Notes: a model not told the origin generated them from the letters alone. DNA of 64,000 nucleotides from Lyngbya sp. CCAP 1446/10 (GCF_026130175.1 NZ_JAIGNI010000147.1:1-64000), one strand, 5' to 3'. Shown: positions 8,806 through 18,282, counted from the stretch's first letter. A program made the numbers and translations.

Positions 8806-8859
8806 ATATTTTAACCGCAGATCGTCTGATCTACCTGCATTCATCTGCGGTTAAAATAT
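8806..8859. terminator. Perfect 17-bp inverted repeat after the antiporter gene
   Basis: ATATTTTAACCGCAGAT (8806-8822) is repeated in perfect inversion at 8843-8859 with a 20-base loop, starting 4 bp after the stop. The stem is long but ends in an A/T run on both sides, so it may terminate transcription; it may equally be a copy of an interspersed repeat, as ACCGCAGA also occurs near 19880 and 62660. Confidence 0.5.
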
Positions 8860-9281
8860 CAGATAGAGAATCTATTTTGACAGCGGTTTTACTCTCGCTT
8901 GCTGGCTTATCTGAACTGTATTGGATTAGCAGCGACAAGCAAAGTAGACTTGAGTTGCATAAATATTTTATAGAGCCGGTTAAGTGCAGATTTTAAGCTG
9001 ATAAACACTGATGGACGCAGATGCTTTCGATCTTGTGTGCGATTGAGTACAAGAGGTATAGTGCAATGGGATCATCTGTGTTTTGCTTTAAGGTTGTGCG
9101 ATCGTCCTTGTTGGCTTTCGGTTATGGAAGCCCTTCGAGCAAAGCCGATCGCACTAATACAAAAAATTCTACAAAAATTAGATCGCACTTCAACACAATT
9201 TATCGACATCTGGGGCAATTTTTCGGTATCTGAGAGACTTCTGAGAATATAGTGATATAGTTTGTAGTTGAATCAGTAAAA
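8860..9281. other. Intergenic region without recognised gene
   Basis: About 420 bp between the antiporter and hydrolase genes. Two overlapping 70-residue reading frames exist, but they have no family resemblance or ribosome site and are judged spurious. The segment has several GCGATCG-like octamer fragments. The promoter of the downstream hydrolase is presumably in its last 100 bp. Confidence 0.5.
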
Positions 9282-10940
9282 ATGAGCATTAGACCCAATT
9301 TCAAATGGTTTTCGTCAATGGTGAGCGTTTGTAGCGCGATCGCGATCGGCACTTTCAGCAGCGTCACATCCCCTGCAAAAGCCGCAGAAACCGTTGTTGT
9401 CCGCAAAGGCCCTTTAGAATCGTCAATCTCGGTGGCAGATTTGCGCGAACTCGCAAAAACCGGAAAAGTCCCCGACAGACTGCAAGCTTATGCCAATCTG
9501 CTGTCTGAGGCACAGCGCAGTCAAATCTATGGAGCACTGCGAGCGAAAATTCCGCTGAATGTAGTTGGTTTGAGCAACTTGCTAAATACGGGAATCGGGA
9601 CTGCGATTTTGACGGATTTGACAACAGTCATACCGAGGCGCGACGGTGCCGGTGTCCAAGCGCTGCGAGCGGCTTTGGTGTTGGGTGCGAACGCCCCGGA
9701 AGGCTTATCAGTATTGAGTTTCATAGAATCTTATCCGAGTTCGCGGGTAGTCGTGGATCTCGATCGAGCTTTCGCAGTTTTGGGAAATTTGAACGCTGGT
9801 TTTTGGCAAACTCAGAGGTTTATGGCGGCGATCGCACCTCAGTTAGCAGCCACTAAATCCGCGTTTAACCCACCTTTCGACCCTAGCCTACCGGGCCCGA
9901 ATTCGGTGCAGGTATTGAAGCTAGATTTGAACGACAGCGCCCGCAATCGGCGCATTCCGGTTGATGTCTACTGGTCTAAAGCTGCGACTGCTGACAAACC
10001 GACGATCGTCTTTTCTCACGGTATGGGCTCTGTCCGCACGGATTTGCGTTATTTAGCCGAGCATTTAGCGTCTTACGGCTATGTTGTGGCTGCTTTGGAA
10101 CATCCGGGAAGCAACGAAACGAACACCAATGCTGCGATCGCGGGTAAGTCTCGGTTATTAGCTCCTCAAGAGTTTTTAGAGCGTCCCAAAGACATCAGTT
10201 TTGTGCTTGACGAACTAGCAAAATTGAACCAAACGGATGATAACTTACGGGGGAAAATCGCGATCGAGCGATCGATGATCATTGGCTATTCCTTCGGCGG
10301 CGCAACAGCCTTGTCCGTAGCCGGTGCCGAACTGCAATTGAGCGGGCTCAAACAGCGCTGTCAGGGCGATTTGATTGGGTTTAGCTTGGGCGAAGGCATT
10401 CAGTGCGCGGCGGCTGGATTGCCCGAAGAACGGTATCAATTGCGGGATGCGAGGATTAAAAGGGCGATCGTCATGAATCCGACAACATCATTATTATTTG
10501 GAGAAACAGGTTTAAGTGCAATTCAAATTCCCACATTAATAGTAGCAGGTTCTGCCGACAAAACAACACCAGCCTTAGTCGAACAAATTGCCGGATTCCC
10601 CAAAATTCCATCACCCAAATGGCTAGTCGGATTTGTAGGAGGAACCCACTTAAGCGTCAAAGATCCGAGTAAAACCTTAGACCAAGTTGGTAGGCCGAGC
10701 ACAGTAATTACTGGCGATGAAGTTGTCGGCGACCAAGCCGCGAGCATACGCAATTATATTAAAGTTATCAGTCTGGCAATGGCTGCTCAACTAACAGATG
10801 AATCTGACAAATATGCTATTTTTCTAACGCCAGAATACGCACAATTTGCTTCAACAAATGCAATTCCGGTGCGCCTGGTAACAGAAATTTCCCCTGAAAC
10901 TAATGCAGTCGTGCAAACTTTCATCCAGCAGAGTCATTAG
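9282..10940 (+). CDS. Exported alpha/beta hydrolase with DUF1400 domain
   Basis: 552 residues. The N-terminus has a charged start, a hydrophobic run (SMVSVCSAIAIGTFSSV) and an AKA-AE site, consistent with a Sec signal peptide. Residues ~35-170 match the cyanobacterial DUF1400 region (GPLESSISVADLRELAKTGKVP). The rest is an alpha/beta hydrolase of the platelet-activating-factor acetylhydrolase/dienelactone type: oxyanion region FSHGMGSVRTD, nucleophile elbow GYSFGG, later an Asp (VAGSADKTTP) and a His (GGTHLS). It is probably a periplasmic or lumenal lipase or esterase; the substrate is unknown. A heptamer tandem array follows the stop. Confidence 0.87.
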   Translation: MSIRPNFKWFSSMVSVCSAIAIGTFSSVTSPAKAAETVVVRKGPLESSISVADLRELAKTGKVPDRLQAYANLLSEAQRSQIYGALRAKIPLNVVGLSNLLNTGIGTAILTDLTTVIPRRDGAGVQALRAALVLGANAPEGLSVLSFIESYPSSRVVVDLDRAFAVLGNLNAGFWQTQRFMAAIAPQLAATKSAFNPPFDPSLPGPNSVQVLKLDLNDSARNRRIPVDVYWSKAATADKPTIVFSHGMGSVRTDLRYLAEHLASYGYVVAALEHPGSNETNTNAAIAGKSRLLAPQEFLERPKDISFVLDELAKLNQTDDNLRGKIAIERSMIIGYSFGGATALSVAGAELQLSGLKQRCQGDLIGFSLGEGIQCAAAGLPEERYQLRDARIKRAIVMNPTTSLLFGETGLSAIQIPTLIVAGSADKTTPALVEQIAGFPKIPSPKWLVGFVGGTHLSVKDPSKTLDQVGRPSTVITGDEVVGDQAASIRNYIKVISLAMAAQLTDESDKYAIFLTPEYAQFASTNAIPVRLVTEISPETNAVVQTFIQQSH

Positions 10941-11035
10941 TCATTAGTCAATTGACAGTTGACAGTTGACAGTGGGCAGTGGGCAGTTGGCAGTGGGCAG
11001 TTGACAGTTGGCAGTTGGCAGTTGACAGTAGTCAT
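10936..11035. repeat. Heptanucleotide tandem repeats (CAGTTGA/CAGTGGG)n
   Basis: About 100 bp of degenerate 7-bp units (GTCATTA, CAGTTGA, CAGTGGG, CAGTTGG) beginning at the hydrolase stop codon. This is the STRR class frequent in filamentous cyanobacteria. Confidence 0.8.
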
Positions 11036-11071
11036 TAGTTTGTAGGGTACGAAATTCGCACCAGTTGAGTT

Positions 11072-11132
11072 TGTAGGGTGCGCATTGTCGGCTAAATGTG
11101 GCGAGTACCAACTCAAGAACTGCACCCTATGG
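11072..11132. repeat. Family C repeat, copy 1
   Basis: GTAGGGTGCGCA at the left and TGCACCCTA at the right, with the internal string AATGTGGCGA...CCAACTCAAGAA. A second copy with the same interior lies at 11529-11594, so the pair flanks the small gene between them in direct orientation. Confidence 0.65.
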
Positions 11133-11225
11133 TTAGTGAGATTTTTGAGCCGTTGCTGATATTTTTTGTCCGTGCAAGGGCAAAATATAGAAAAGCACTT
11201 TTACAAACTCAACTCCCAAACTGCC

Positions 11226-11450
11226 ATGCCTAAAAAAAATGTTATCCCGCTGTTGATTCTGTTTATAGCCCTGTTTACCCTTTACGGTGACAGTTTAACT
11301 TTTCTCCCCAAACCAATAAGAGATACCAGCGTAGCAAGTAAAAAGTTCTTCGTCGGGTTGTGGCCAAGTTGGTTGAGACCGAGAGATTTCAACGAACAAA
11401 GGGAACGGGATATTGAGAAATTACAAAAAAGTCCTACTCCCAGTCGATAG
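11226..11450 (+). CDS. Small membrane protein, hypothetical
   Basis: 74 residues from the ATG at 11226; the frame is open upstream to a TTG at 11166. A single hydrophobic segment (VIPLLILFIALFTLYGDSL) near the N-terminus is followed by a basic, polar tail ending in a short charged helix (FNEQRERDIEKLQKSP). It looks like a single-pass protein with a cytoplasmic or lumenal tail. I do not recognise the family. No clear ribosome site. It is flanked by two direct copies of a family C repeat and followed by a GAAGGAA heptamer array, so it sits in a repeat-rich interval. Confidence 0.55.
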   Translation: MPKKNVIPLLILFIALFTLYGDSLTFLPKPIRDTSVASKKFFVGLWPSWLRPRDFNEQRERDIEKLQKSPTPSR

Positions 11451-11458
11451 TTTTGCAA

Positions 11459-11513
11459 GAAGGAAGAAGGAAGAAGGAAGAAGGAAGAAGGAAGAAGGAA
11501 GAAGGAAGAAGGG
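11459..11513. repeat. Heptamer array (GAAGGAA)n
   Basis: Seven or more near-perfect copies of GAAGGAA directly after the small membrane protein gene. Confidence 0.9.
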
Positions 11514-11528
11514 AGCATCTCAGTTATT

Positions 11529-11594
11529 GTAGGGTGCGTCAGGTCTGAATGTGGCGACCACCTACTCAAGAATTTTCTTCCTGACGCACCCTAC
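11529..11594. repeat. Family C repeat, copy 2, with perfect 15-bp inverted arms
   Basis: GTAGGGTGCGTCAGG (11529-11543) and its exact reverse complement (11580-11594). The interior matches the copy at 11072. It lies 56 bp from the end of ilvC, which runs in the opposite direction, and could end transcription from both sides. Confidence 0.75.
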
Positions 11595-11650
11595 GGTTAG
11601 TTAGCACTTGAGATTTTGGATTGGACTAAAAATCTCAAATCTCAAATTGA

Positions 11651-12649
11651 TTAACCGTGCTTTTTCAACCAGCTAAACATGGCGCGCAATTCTTTACCAA
11701 CTTCTTCAATCGGATGCTCTGCTTCCTGACGGCGCATGGAGGTAAAACCAGGTTTCCCGGCTTGGTTTTCGAGAACGAATTCGCGGGCAAATTGGCCGGA
11801 TTGAATTTCGCTGAGAATTTTCCGCATTTCGGCGCGGGTGTCATCGGTGACGATGCGGGGGCCGCGAGTTAAGTCGCCGTATTCTGCGGTATTGGAGATG
11901 CTATCGCGCATTTTGGCGAGGCCTCCTTCTACTACTAAGTCAACGATAAGTTTAACTTCGTGCAAACATTCAAAATAAGCTAATTCTGGTTGATATCCAG
12001 CGTCAACTAAGGTTTCAAATCCAGCTTTAATTAAGGCGCTCAAACCGCCGCACAAAACTACTTGTTCGCCAAAAAGATCGGTTTCTGTTTCTTCGCGGAA
12101 AGTGGTTTCTAGGATGCCGGCTCTGGTGCCGCCAATACCTTTAGCATAGGCCATTGCCCGATCGCGCGCTTGACCGGAAGCATCTTGATATACTGCAAAC
12201 AAACTCGGAACACCTTCCCCTTGTTCGTAAGTCCGGCGCACCAAATGTCCGGGGCCTTTGGGGGCTACCATTACTACGTCTACGTCGGCTGGGGGCACAA
12301 CTTGGCCGAAGTGAATGTTAAAACCGTGAGCAAATGCTAAAACATTTCCTGCTGAAAGGTTCGGTTCGATTTGTTCTTTGTAAATAGTTTTTTGAACTTC
12401 ATCGGGCAATAAAATCATGATGAAGTCAGCGGCGGCGGCGGCTTTGTCTACCGGGTGAACGGTTAAACCCGCCTCGGTTGCTTTGGCGGCAGACTTGCTA
12501 CCGGGATACAAACCGACAATGACTTTCATGCCGCTGTCTTTGAGGTTGAGGGCGTGGGCGTGTCCTTGGGAACCGTAGCCGATGATAGCAATCGTTTTGT
12601 TGGCTAAGAGGTCTAGGTTAGCGTCGGTGTCGTAATACATACGGGCCAT
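11651..12649 (-). CDS. ilvC: Ketol-acid reductoisomerase (NADP+)
   Basis: 332 residues from the ATG at 12649, which has AGGAGA 8 bp upstream; the frame is open to 12700. The Rossmann motif [19 protein letters not shown], the [14 protein letters not shown] loop and the metal-binding acidic run [13 protein letters not shown] are those of class I (short) KARI. It converts acetolactate to dihydroxyisovalerate in valine/leucine biosynthesis and acetohydroxybutyrate to the isoleucine precursor, using NADPH and Mg2+. It is monocistronic here, with a family C palindrome after the stop. Identification is secure. Confidence 0.97.
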   Translation of the reverse strand: MARMYYDTDANLDLLANKTIAIIGYGSQGHAHALNLKDSGMKVIVGLYPGSKSAAKATEAGLTVHPVDKAAAAADFIMILLPDEVQKTIYKEQIEPNLSAGNVLAFAHGFNIHFGQVVPPADVDVVMVAPKGPGHLVRRTYEQGEGVPSLFAVYQDASGQARDRAMAYAKGIGGTRAGILETTFREETETDLFGEQVVLCGGLSALIKAGFETLVDAGYQPELAYFECLHEVKLIVDLVVEGGLAKMRDSISNTAEYGDLTRGPRIVTDDTRAEMRKILSEIQSGQFAREFVLENQAGKPGFTSMRRQEAEHPIEEVGKELRAMFSWLKKHG

Positions 12650-12865
12650 AGTGCTTGTCTCCTGAGATGCAAATTTGGTGATTGACTGCAAAACTCTCAT
12701 TTTATCAAAGTAGGGTGCTTTTTTTTGGAGAATTTTACAGATTAAAATTTGGATGGGGGAAAATCAAGGGCGATCGCGCTGAATTTAGCAGGTTTTGTTG
12801 CGGAGTCCAATATAATTGTCAATAACCTGCTGTGCTGTTGAAAAAAAATAACTAACTTTTTTCAA

Positions 12866-13255
12866 ATGAAAATAAAAGCAATACATCATGTAGCGATTAT
12901 TTGCTCAGATTACGAAGCATCAAAAAAGTTTTATGTAGAAGTATTGGGATGTTCGATTATCACAGAAACTTTCCGCAGCGAAAGGAATTCTTACAAACTA
13001 GATTTGCAAGTCGGAAACAGCAGCGCGATGATTGAGCTGTTCTCATTTCCCCATCCTCCCGCAAGAGTGAACAATCCTGAAGCTTGCGGTTTAAGACATT
13101 TAGCTTTTGCAGTTGAGGACATAGAAGCATCAGTTGCTTACTTAAAATCCCAACAAGTAGAAGTAGAAGAAATTCGCCTTGACGAAATTACAGAAAAACG
13201 CTTTACATTTTTCAGAGATCCCGACAACTTACCGTTAGAAATCTATGAAATTTAA
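12866..13255 (+). CDS. VOC/glyoxalase-like protein, YaeR family
   Basis: 129 residues. A single vicinal-oxygen-chelate domain: HHVAIICSDYEASKKFY at the start, ELFSFPHPPAR in the middle, CGLRHLAFAV, and the end FFRDPDNLPLEIYE. These strings match E. coli YaeR closely. The metal-ligand positions (early His, mid Glu, second His, final Glu) are present, so it should bind a divalent metal. The family's substrate is unsettled; being a glyoxalase relative does not prove lactoylglutathione activity. The start has an A/T-rich leader and no clear ribosome site. Confidence 0.88.
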   Translation: MKIKAIHHVAIICSDYEASKKFYVEVLGCSIITETFRSERNSYKLDLQVGNSSAMIELFSFPHPPARVNNPEACGLRHLAFAVEDIEASVAYLKSQQVEVEEIRLDEITEKRFTFFRDPDNLPLEIYEI

Positions 13256-13335
13256 AGAGTATCCGATTTTATAAAACAGCTATTAAGTCAACCTGTGTGC
13301 AGTGTACACTACAAGCTAAAATCTAAAATTGTATA

Positions 13336-14625
13336 ATGGACTATCTCGCTAGAAATATAATCACGATCGCATTACCTGCTTTAATGTTATTGATCGCCAT
13401 AGTAGCTACAGGTAAAACAGGTGATGCAGCCGTCTGGTCTGGTTTGAGGAAAGTAGGCGCTTCCTTTGGTGTGCTCAGCGGTTTAAGTGTGTTGGTAATT
13501 GCAGGATTTGTTGCCAATTATTTTAGTTATTTTGTGGTAGATAGCTTGCTGGTGAGGTCTTATCTAAAGCGGCGAGATTTGGAACAGCCAGAAGAATTGG
13601 TAATAGAAATTGACAAATTGCCGATTACCAACGACCTCAAAATTAAGCTTAAATGGGCAGTGCTGCACAGCAATAGCAAAATCATTGGCTTGAAGTACAT
13701 ATTTTTGAAATGGTTTATTCTGGCAGCAATTGTAGATTCAGTATTGTCAATCGCAGGTTACTTAGGAGAATTTAACCTACTTTTTGAATTAAATTCTCAT
13801 TTTAAACTACAATATATGTTAATCGGTATATCTATTTTTATATTCTTCGCTCTGGTGCGCTCAAAAAAAATCTGGTTGCTGGTGAGCGCATTTTGTATAA
13901 TCATTAATTTGGCAGAAATTGTTCCTTGGTATTTTCCAGCGCCAGCATTAGCAGGAGCGGCTCCCGGACAAAACTTGCGGATTTTGCATTCAAATGTTTT
14001 AACGAGTAATCAGCGATATGCTGATGTGATCTCACTGGTCAAAAGAGAACAGCCTGATATCGCGGTTTTTGTGGAAGTTAGCACAGTTTGGGCGAAGAAG
14101 TTAGCCGTTTTAAGCGAGATGTTCCCTTACTCTTCCAACCTGCAAGAATCGGAGAGATTTGGCAGTGCAATCTACAGCAAGCTGCCTTTAGAAAACGCCT
14201 CTGTTAAAGCTTTTTCACAGCAAAGAAAGAGCTTATCTGCGGATGTTAAATTTCAAGGTAAAACTATTTCTTTGATTCTTGTTCATCCGACTGTGCCGAT
14301 CAAACAGCAGAGTTTTATCGATCGCAATCAACAGCTAGCAGCCATCGGCGAGTATGCAGCCCAAGTCAAAAATCCGCTGATTGTGGTTGGGGATTTCAAT
14401 ACCACAATGTGGTCGCCGTTCTACAAAAATATGGTAAAAACTGGAAAACTGCACAATGCGCGATCGGGCTTTGGCATTTTACCGACTTGGCCGACTTTTA
14501 TGCCGCTGGCTTATATTCCGATCGATCATTTCTTAGTCAGCAAAGAAATTGGTGTTTTGAATATTCATACAGGCCCAAAAGTCGGTTCTGATCATTTGCC
14601 GTTAATTACAGATTTGGTGATTTAA
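13336..14625 (+). CDS. Membrane-anchored endonuclease/exonuclease/phosphatase-family protein
   Basis: 429 residues. The first ~200 residues contain four or more hydrophobic segments (IITIALPALMLLIAIVATG; VLSGLSVLVIAGFVANYFSYFVV; MLIGISIFIFFALV) interrupted by a soluble part. The C-terminal half is an EEP fold: LRILHSNVLTSNQ, QPDIAVFVEVS, VVGDFNTTMWSPFY and GSDHLPLITDL, so the catalytic Glu, Asp-Asn and final Asp-His are all present. In related membrane proteins the domain faces the periplasm and cleaves a phosphodiester or lipid headgroup; that is an inference here. It follows the VOC gene by 80 bp on the same strand. Confidence 0.85.
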   Translation: MDYLARNIITIALPALMLLIAIVATGKTGDAAVWSGLRKVGASFGVLSGLSVLVIAGFVANYFSYFVVDSLLVRSYLKRRDLEQPEELVIEIDKLPITNDLKIKLKWAVLHSNSKIIGLKYIFLKWFILAAIVDSVLSIAGYLGEFNLLFELNSHFKLQYMLIGISIFIFFALVRSKKIWLLVSAFCIIINLAEIVPWYFPAPALAGAAPGQNLRILHSNVLTSNQRYADVISLVKREQPDIAVFVEVSTVWAKKLAVLSEMFPYSSNLQESERFGSAIYSKLPLENASVKAFSQQRKSLSADVKFQGKTISLILVHPTVPIKQQSFIDRNQQLAAIGEYAAQVKNPLIVVGDFNTTMWSPFYKNMVKTGKLHNARSGFGILPTWPTFMPLAYIPIDHFLVSKEIGVLNIHTGPKVGSDHLPLITDLVI

Positions 14626-14686
14626 AGGCAGGATGCGATCGGCCATAACCTATGCTAATAATCCAAGCTGGCCGTCTGCTAATAAT

Positions 14687-15235
14687 TCACCCTCGAAAAA
14701 TGAAAGCATCCAGCGAATAGGCACCAGGCCCTAAAACTGCGATCGCCATCAGCATCAAACAGTACATAAAGGCTTTCTCCCAGCTTGGCGGTTCGCCCTT
14801 GCCATTTGGCCCTTCATACTGCCCTTGGGGAATTAAATAGGGATCGCTAGCAACAAAAGGCAACCCTTTGGATAAATCTAAATAAATCGCGAATAGCATA
14901 GAACCGAGAATCGGCAAACTTGCTAATAGTGTGAGAAATCCCAGAATCAGACAAACTCCGCCAGCCAACATGGAAGCTGCTGAGAGAAAGCACAGAAACA
15001 GCGGCATTTTCATAGCATCAGACCACACTCGAAGATGTGTTATTTTTGGGTAGCCGTGCAGCATAAATAGCGCGCCGACACCAACTCTCAGTAATAAAAG
15101 TGCCCAGCCGAGAATGCCGATCGGATAGACGGGATTGAGTGAACTGAGCAGTTTTAAACTTAGTTCTGGTAGAGGAGATGAAACTTGAGCGAACAGCAGC
15201 GCGATCGCCACACCCATAGCAAATTTATAAATCAT
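14687..15235 (-). CDS. DoxX-like membrane protein
   Basis: 182 residues from the ATG at 15235 (MIYKFAMGV). The frame is open to 15307, but the extra part lies in a repeat and looks non-native. Four hydrophobic segments follow the DoxX pattern, with LLLRVGVGALFMLHGYPKI (DoxX motif with a conserved glycine and HG) in the middle. DoxX proteins are small integral membrane proteins linked to redox or thiosulfate:quinone systems, but function in cyanobacteria is unknown. A hydrophilic loop (~135-155) is rich in Gly, Pro and Glu. It stands alone. Confidence 0.75.
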   Translation of the reverse strand: MIYKFAMGVAIALLFAQVSSPLPELSLKLLSSLNPVYPIGILGWALLLLRVGVGALFMLHGYPKITHLRVWSDAMKMPLFLCFLSAASMLAGGVCLILGFLTLLASLPILGSMLFAIYLDLSKGLPFVASDPYLIPQGQYEGPNGKGEPPSWEKAFMYCLMLMAIAVLGPGAYSLDAFIFRG

Positions 15236-15277
15236 TTTGTGGTTTCCAATCCATCGATATCTTTCCAACTCGACATC

Positions 15278-15343
15278 AGTTCGTTCGTAGTGCGGACTTA
15301 AGTCCACTTTCAGTTCGTTTGTAGTGCGGACTTAAGTCCGCTT
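15278..15343. repeat. Two half-copies of a family A-related repeat in tandem
   Basis: The unit GTTCGTTTGTAGTGCGGACTT-AAGTCC occurs twice in direct order (15278-15311 and 15312-15343). Each includes the palindrome GGACTTAAGTCC. It lies just upstream of the DoxX-like gene. Confidence 0.7.
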
Positions 15344-15430
15344 TCCTGCGGAGAACCTGCATTCCGCACGCGCGATCCTTAGATTAGTTAAATAGCCGGC
15401 GATTACAAGCTTTTCCCTTGTCCTTGATAC

Positions 15431-16333
15431 TTATTGCACCCCGCGAGTGTTGAGATCGATCGCATATAAAGATGTGCCAGCAGCGATCCAGAGGCGATCG
15501 CGTTTTTTCCCCCCAAAAGTCAGGTTAGCGCAAGTCTCCGGCACCAGAATTTTCCCCAAACGAGTACCGTCGGGCGCGTACACCTGCACGCTATCTTTGG
15601 AAGTCGTAAAAATATTGCCGTGTTCGTCTGTTCGCAACCCGTCGGGTTCACCGGGTTCGATGACTGCGAACACCCGGCCATTGTCCAAATCGCGATCGCC
15701 CACAACATCATAGGCGCTGATGTGGTGATACCCTTGGGGCATATTGAAGGCAGAACTGTCCGACACGTATAAGATGCGTTCGTCTGGACTGAAGGCGAGG
15801 CCGTTGGGGCGCAACATATCCGTCACCACCGCATCGATCGCACCAGTCACCGGATCGAAGCGGTACACAAAACATCCAGGCTGTTCCTGTTCGCCGCCGT
15901 ATCCTTGGTTGGGCTGGGTGAGGCCGTAGGGGGGGTCAGTGAACCAGATCGTGCCGTCACTCTTGACTACCAAGTCATTGGGGCTGTTGAGGCGCTTTCC
16001 TCGGTAGCGATCGACCAACACCTGCCATTCGCCGCCGTGTTCGCGCCGGACGATCGCGCGCAAACCCGACGAACAGGAGACGAGACGACCTTCGTGATCG
16101 CGGTAATTGCCACTTTGATAGTCTGACGGGTCGCGCAAAACGCTCATTCCCTCACGGGGACTCCAACGCAGCAAGCGGTTGCCGTGAGCGTCGCTCCACA
16201 CCACGCTATCATCTTCATGGAAATAAACCGGGCCTTCGCTCCAGACGGCACCGCTGACAACTTTCTGGAGTGAAGCATCAGGGCGCAGCAGCGGTTTCAG
16301 GCGATCGTCATAAATACTGATGGCTTCAGGCAT
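15431..16333 (-). CDS. SMP-30/gluconolactonase/LRE-family lactonase
   Basis: 300 residues from the ATG at 16333 (MPEAISIYDDRL); an in-frame ATG at 16360 is possible. It has the SMP-30 six-bladed propeller signatures: metal Glu in WSEGPVYF, Asn-Asp in LNSPNDLVVKSDG, and the Asp in LYVSDSS. WFTDPPYGL is a typical family string. These enzymes open sugar lactones with Ca2+ or Zn2+. No signal peptide. It is divergent from the Yellow-like/fasciclin/GMC cluster, whose first member is also a propeller protein. Confidence 0.88.
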   Translation of the reverse strand: MPEAISIYDDRLKPLLRPDASLQKVVSGAVWSEGPVYFHEDDSVVWSDAHGNRLLRWSPREGMSVLRDPSDYQSGNYRDHEGRLVSCSSGLRAIVRREHGGEWQVLVDRYRGKRLNSPNDLVVKSDGTIWFTDPPYGLTQPNQGYGGEQEQPGCFVYRFDPVTGAIDAVVTDMLRPNGLAFSPDERILYVSDSSAFNMPQGYHHISAYDVVGDRDLDNGRVFAVIEPGEPDGLRTDEHGNIFTTSKDSVQVYAPDGTRLGKILVPETCANLTFGGKKRDRLWIAAGTSLYAIDLNTRGVQ

Positions 16334-16594
16334 TAGTATTCTATACCATTTAATACTCATTTATATAGTTAGATAAGGATGAGTAATCCACATATCTATC
16401 TTGAGATATAAATTACAACTAAGCCATTAGATAGATAAATGTTTGAATTGTAAATTGTTACTTTTAACGCATTGAATTATTCATAAAACAGTTGAGTTTT
16501 GTTGATAAATAACAGGCTCGACCTGTCGGAGAGGGAATGAAACTTTGATTTTTTGGTTATTTGAATCGTGGCTATTCTCAAGAGGATGGGTGCA

Positions 16595-17743
16595 ATGGTG
16601 AACTTGGCCACTACCCAATCTGTTGCTGCTGTACCTTCACTGCCTACCGACAAATCCGCTGGTAATCTAGAACTCGTGGCGCTGTTCGAGGATGCGATGC
16701 CGATCGGTGTTGCGGTATCCAAGCAAGGGCGAATTTTCATCAGCTACCCGCGGCTGGTTGACGATGTAGAATTCACTGTTGCCGAACTCAAGCAGCCACA
16801 GGAAAAAAACGGTAATCCCGTTCCCTACCCGAATGCAGAAATCCACAAGTTAGATTTAGCTTCGCCCTCAGAAAAGTTGCTGTGCGTTCAAGGGATGACC
16901 ATCGACGCGCGCGATCGCCTGTGGCTGCTAGATCACGCAAAAATTAAGCAAAATTCAGTCCCCTCCGGCGGCCCGAAACTGATGGGAATTGACCTGGAGG
17001 GCGATCGAATTGTCAAGAAAATTCTCTTTCCCGAATCCATCGCCTCAGCCAATTCTACCCTCAATGATGTGCGCGTCGATTTGCGCTGGGGAGAGGATGG
17101 AATTGCATTTATTACCGACTCATCGGAAGAAGGCCCGAACGGCATTGTTGTCGTGGATTTAGCAACGGGAAACAGTTGGCGCAAACTCAACGATCATCCT
17201 TCAACTAAACCAATTCCCGGCTTTTTACCAGTAGTCGAAGGTCAACCGATGATGGTGCGACATCCAGGTAAACCGCCCAAGCACATCCACACCGGTAGCG
17301 ATGGCATTGCCCTCAGCGGTGACGGTCAAAGACTGTTCTATTGTCCCCTAGCAAGTCGGCACCTTTACAGTGTTAGCATTGAAGCATTAGTTAATCAAAA
17401 TATGCCTGATGAAGAAGTTGCCGCCACAGTCATCGATCACGGTGAAAAAGGTGCTTCTGGCGGCATGGTTTCCGATGCAAAAAATCGCCTTTATGTGACT
17501 AACTACGAAAACAATTCGATTTTGCGCCGCCTCCCTGATGGTACGTGGGAAACAGTCGCCCACGATGCGCGAATGCTGTGGCCGAATTGCCTGTTTGTGG
17601 CGCAAGACGACTATCTCTACTTTACGGTAGATCAGTGGAATCGGAATCCCAGCTATCATAATGGAGAAGACTTGCGCGAGAAACCTTATAGCCTATTTCG
17701 CATCCGAATTGATGCAGGGCAAGTGTTGCTAGATCGCAGCTAA
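16595..17743 (+). CDS. Major royal jelly/Yellow-family propeller protein
   Basis: 382 residues from the ATG at 16595, supported by AAGAGG at 16580-16585. Upstream starts (GTG 16568, ATG 16586) lack a ribosome site. Family strings: PIGVAVSKQGRIFISYPR, DARDRLWLLDHA, LNDVRVDLRWGEDGIAFITDSS, MLWPNCLFVAQDDYLYFT. This matches the bacterial MRJP/Yellow family, also annotated as L-dopachrome tautomerase-related. The N-terminal hydrophobic stretch is short, so export is uncertain. The reaction is not known for bacterial members. It heads a run of three co-directional genes with a fasciclin protein and a GMC oxidoreductase. Confidence 0.88.
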   Translation: MVNLATTQSVAAVPSLPTDKSAGNLELVALFEDAMPIGVAVSKQGRIFISYPRLVDDVEFTVAELKQPQEKNGNPVPYPNAEIHKLDLASPSEKLLCVQGMTIDARDRLWLLDHAKIKQNSVPSGGPKLMGIDLEGDRIVKKILFPESIASANSTLNDVRVDLRWGEDGIAFITDSSEEGPNGIVVVDLATGNSWRKLNDHPSTKPIPGFLPVVEGQPMMVRHPGKPPKHIHTGSDGIALSGDGQRLFYCPLASRHLYSVSIEALVNQNMPDEEVAATVIDHGEKGASGGMVSDAKNRLYVTNYENNSILRRLPDGTWETVAHDARMLWPNCLFVAQDDYLYFTVDQWNRNPSYHNGEDLREKPYSLFRIRIDAGQVLLDRS

Positions 17744-17805
17744 AATCACGTTGGCAATTTCAACTTTCAGTGCAAAATTACCTGTAAATATTAAGGATAA
17801 TCACA

Positions 17806-18237
17806 ATGCCAGATGTTGTAGATACTGCAATCAATGCCGGATGCTTCGATACTTTAGTCACAGCTCTGAATGTTGCTGGCTTGGCAGAAGGTTTAAAAGA
17901 GAAAGGCCCGTTTACCGTGTTTGCACCAACTGATGAAGCGTTTTCTAAACTGCCATCGGGAACTGTAGAAGCTTTGCTGGAAAATATCCCGCAGTTGATT
18001 AAAGTTTTAACCTATCATGTGATTCCCAAGCAGAAAATCACAGCAGCAGAAATTGGCAAAACTAATTCCGTCACCACCTCCGAAGGTTCAACGTTGAAGA
18101 TTGATACTTCTGATGGAGTTAAGATAAACGATGCTAAGGTAGTCACGCCAGATGTGGAAGCAGATAACGGTGTAATCCACATCATTGACACTGTTTTGAT
18201 TCCTGAATCTTTGGGTAAGATTGAACCAGTGAGCTAA
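17806..18237 (+). CDS. Fasciclin (FAS1) domain protein
   Basis: 143 residues, one FAS1 domain: the first conserved box GPFTVFAPTDEAFSKLP, the central YHVIPKQKI and the second box NGVIHIIDTVLIP are all present. There is no signal peptide, unlike many secreted FAS1 proteins. FAS1 modules mediate adhesion or protein contacts. It is 62 bp after the Yellow-like gene and 45 bp before the GMC gene on the same strand, so co-transcription is likely. AAGGATAA upstream of the ATG at 17806 supplies a ribosome site. Confidence 0.92.
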   Translation: MPDVVDTAINAGCFDTLVTALNVAGLAEGLKEKGPFTVFAPTDEAFSKLPSGTVEALLENIPQLIKVLTYHVIPKQKITAAEIGKTNSVTTSEGSTLKIDTSDGVKINDAKVVTPDVEADNGVIHIIDTVLIPESLGKIEPVS

Positions 18238-18282
18238 GGTAAAATTATTCTCAAACCAGCACAATTTGGTAAAGACTTGGCA

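Noticed and set aside
9021-9252. Two overlapping ~70-residue frames before the DUF1400 hydrolase
   Set aside because: They are in different frames of the same DNA, lack ribosome sites and have no conserved features.
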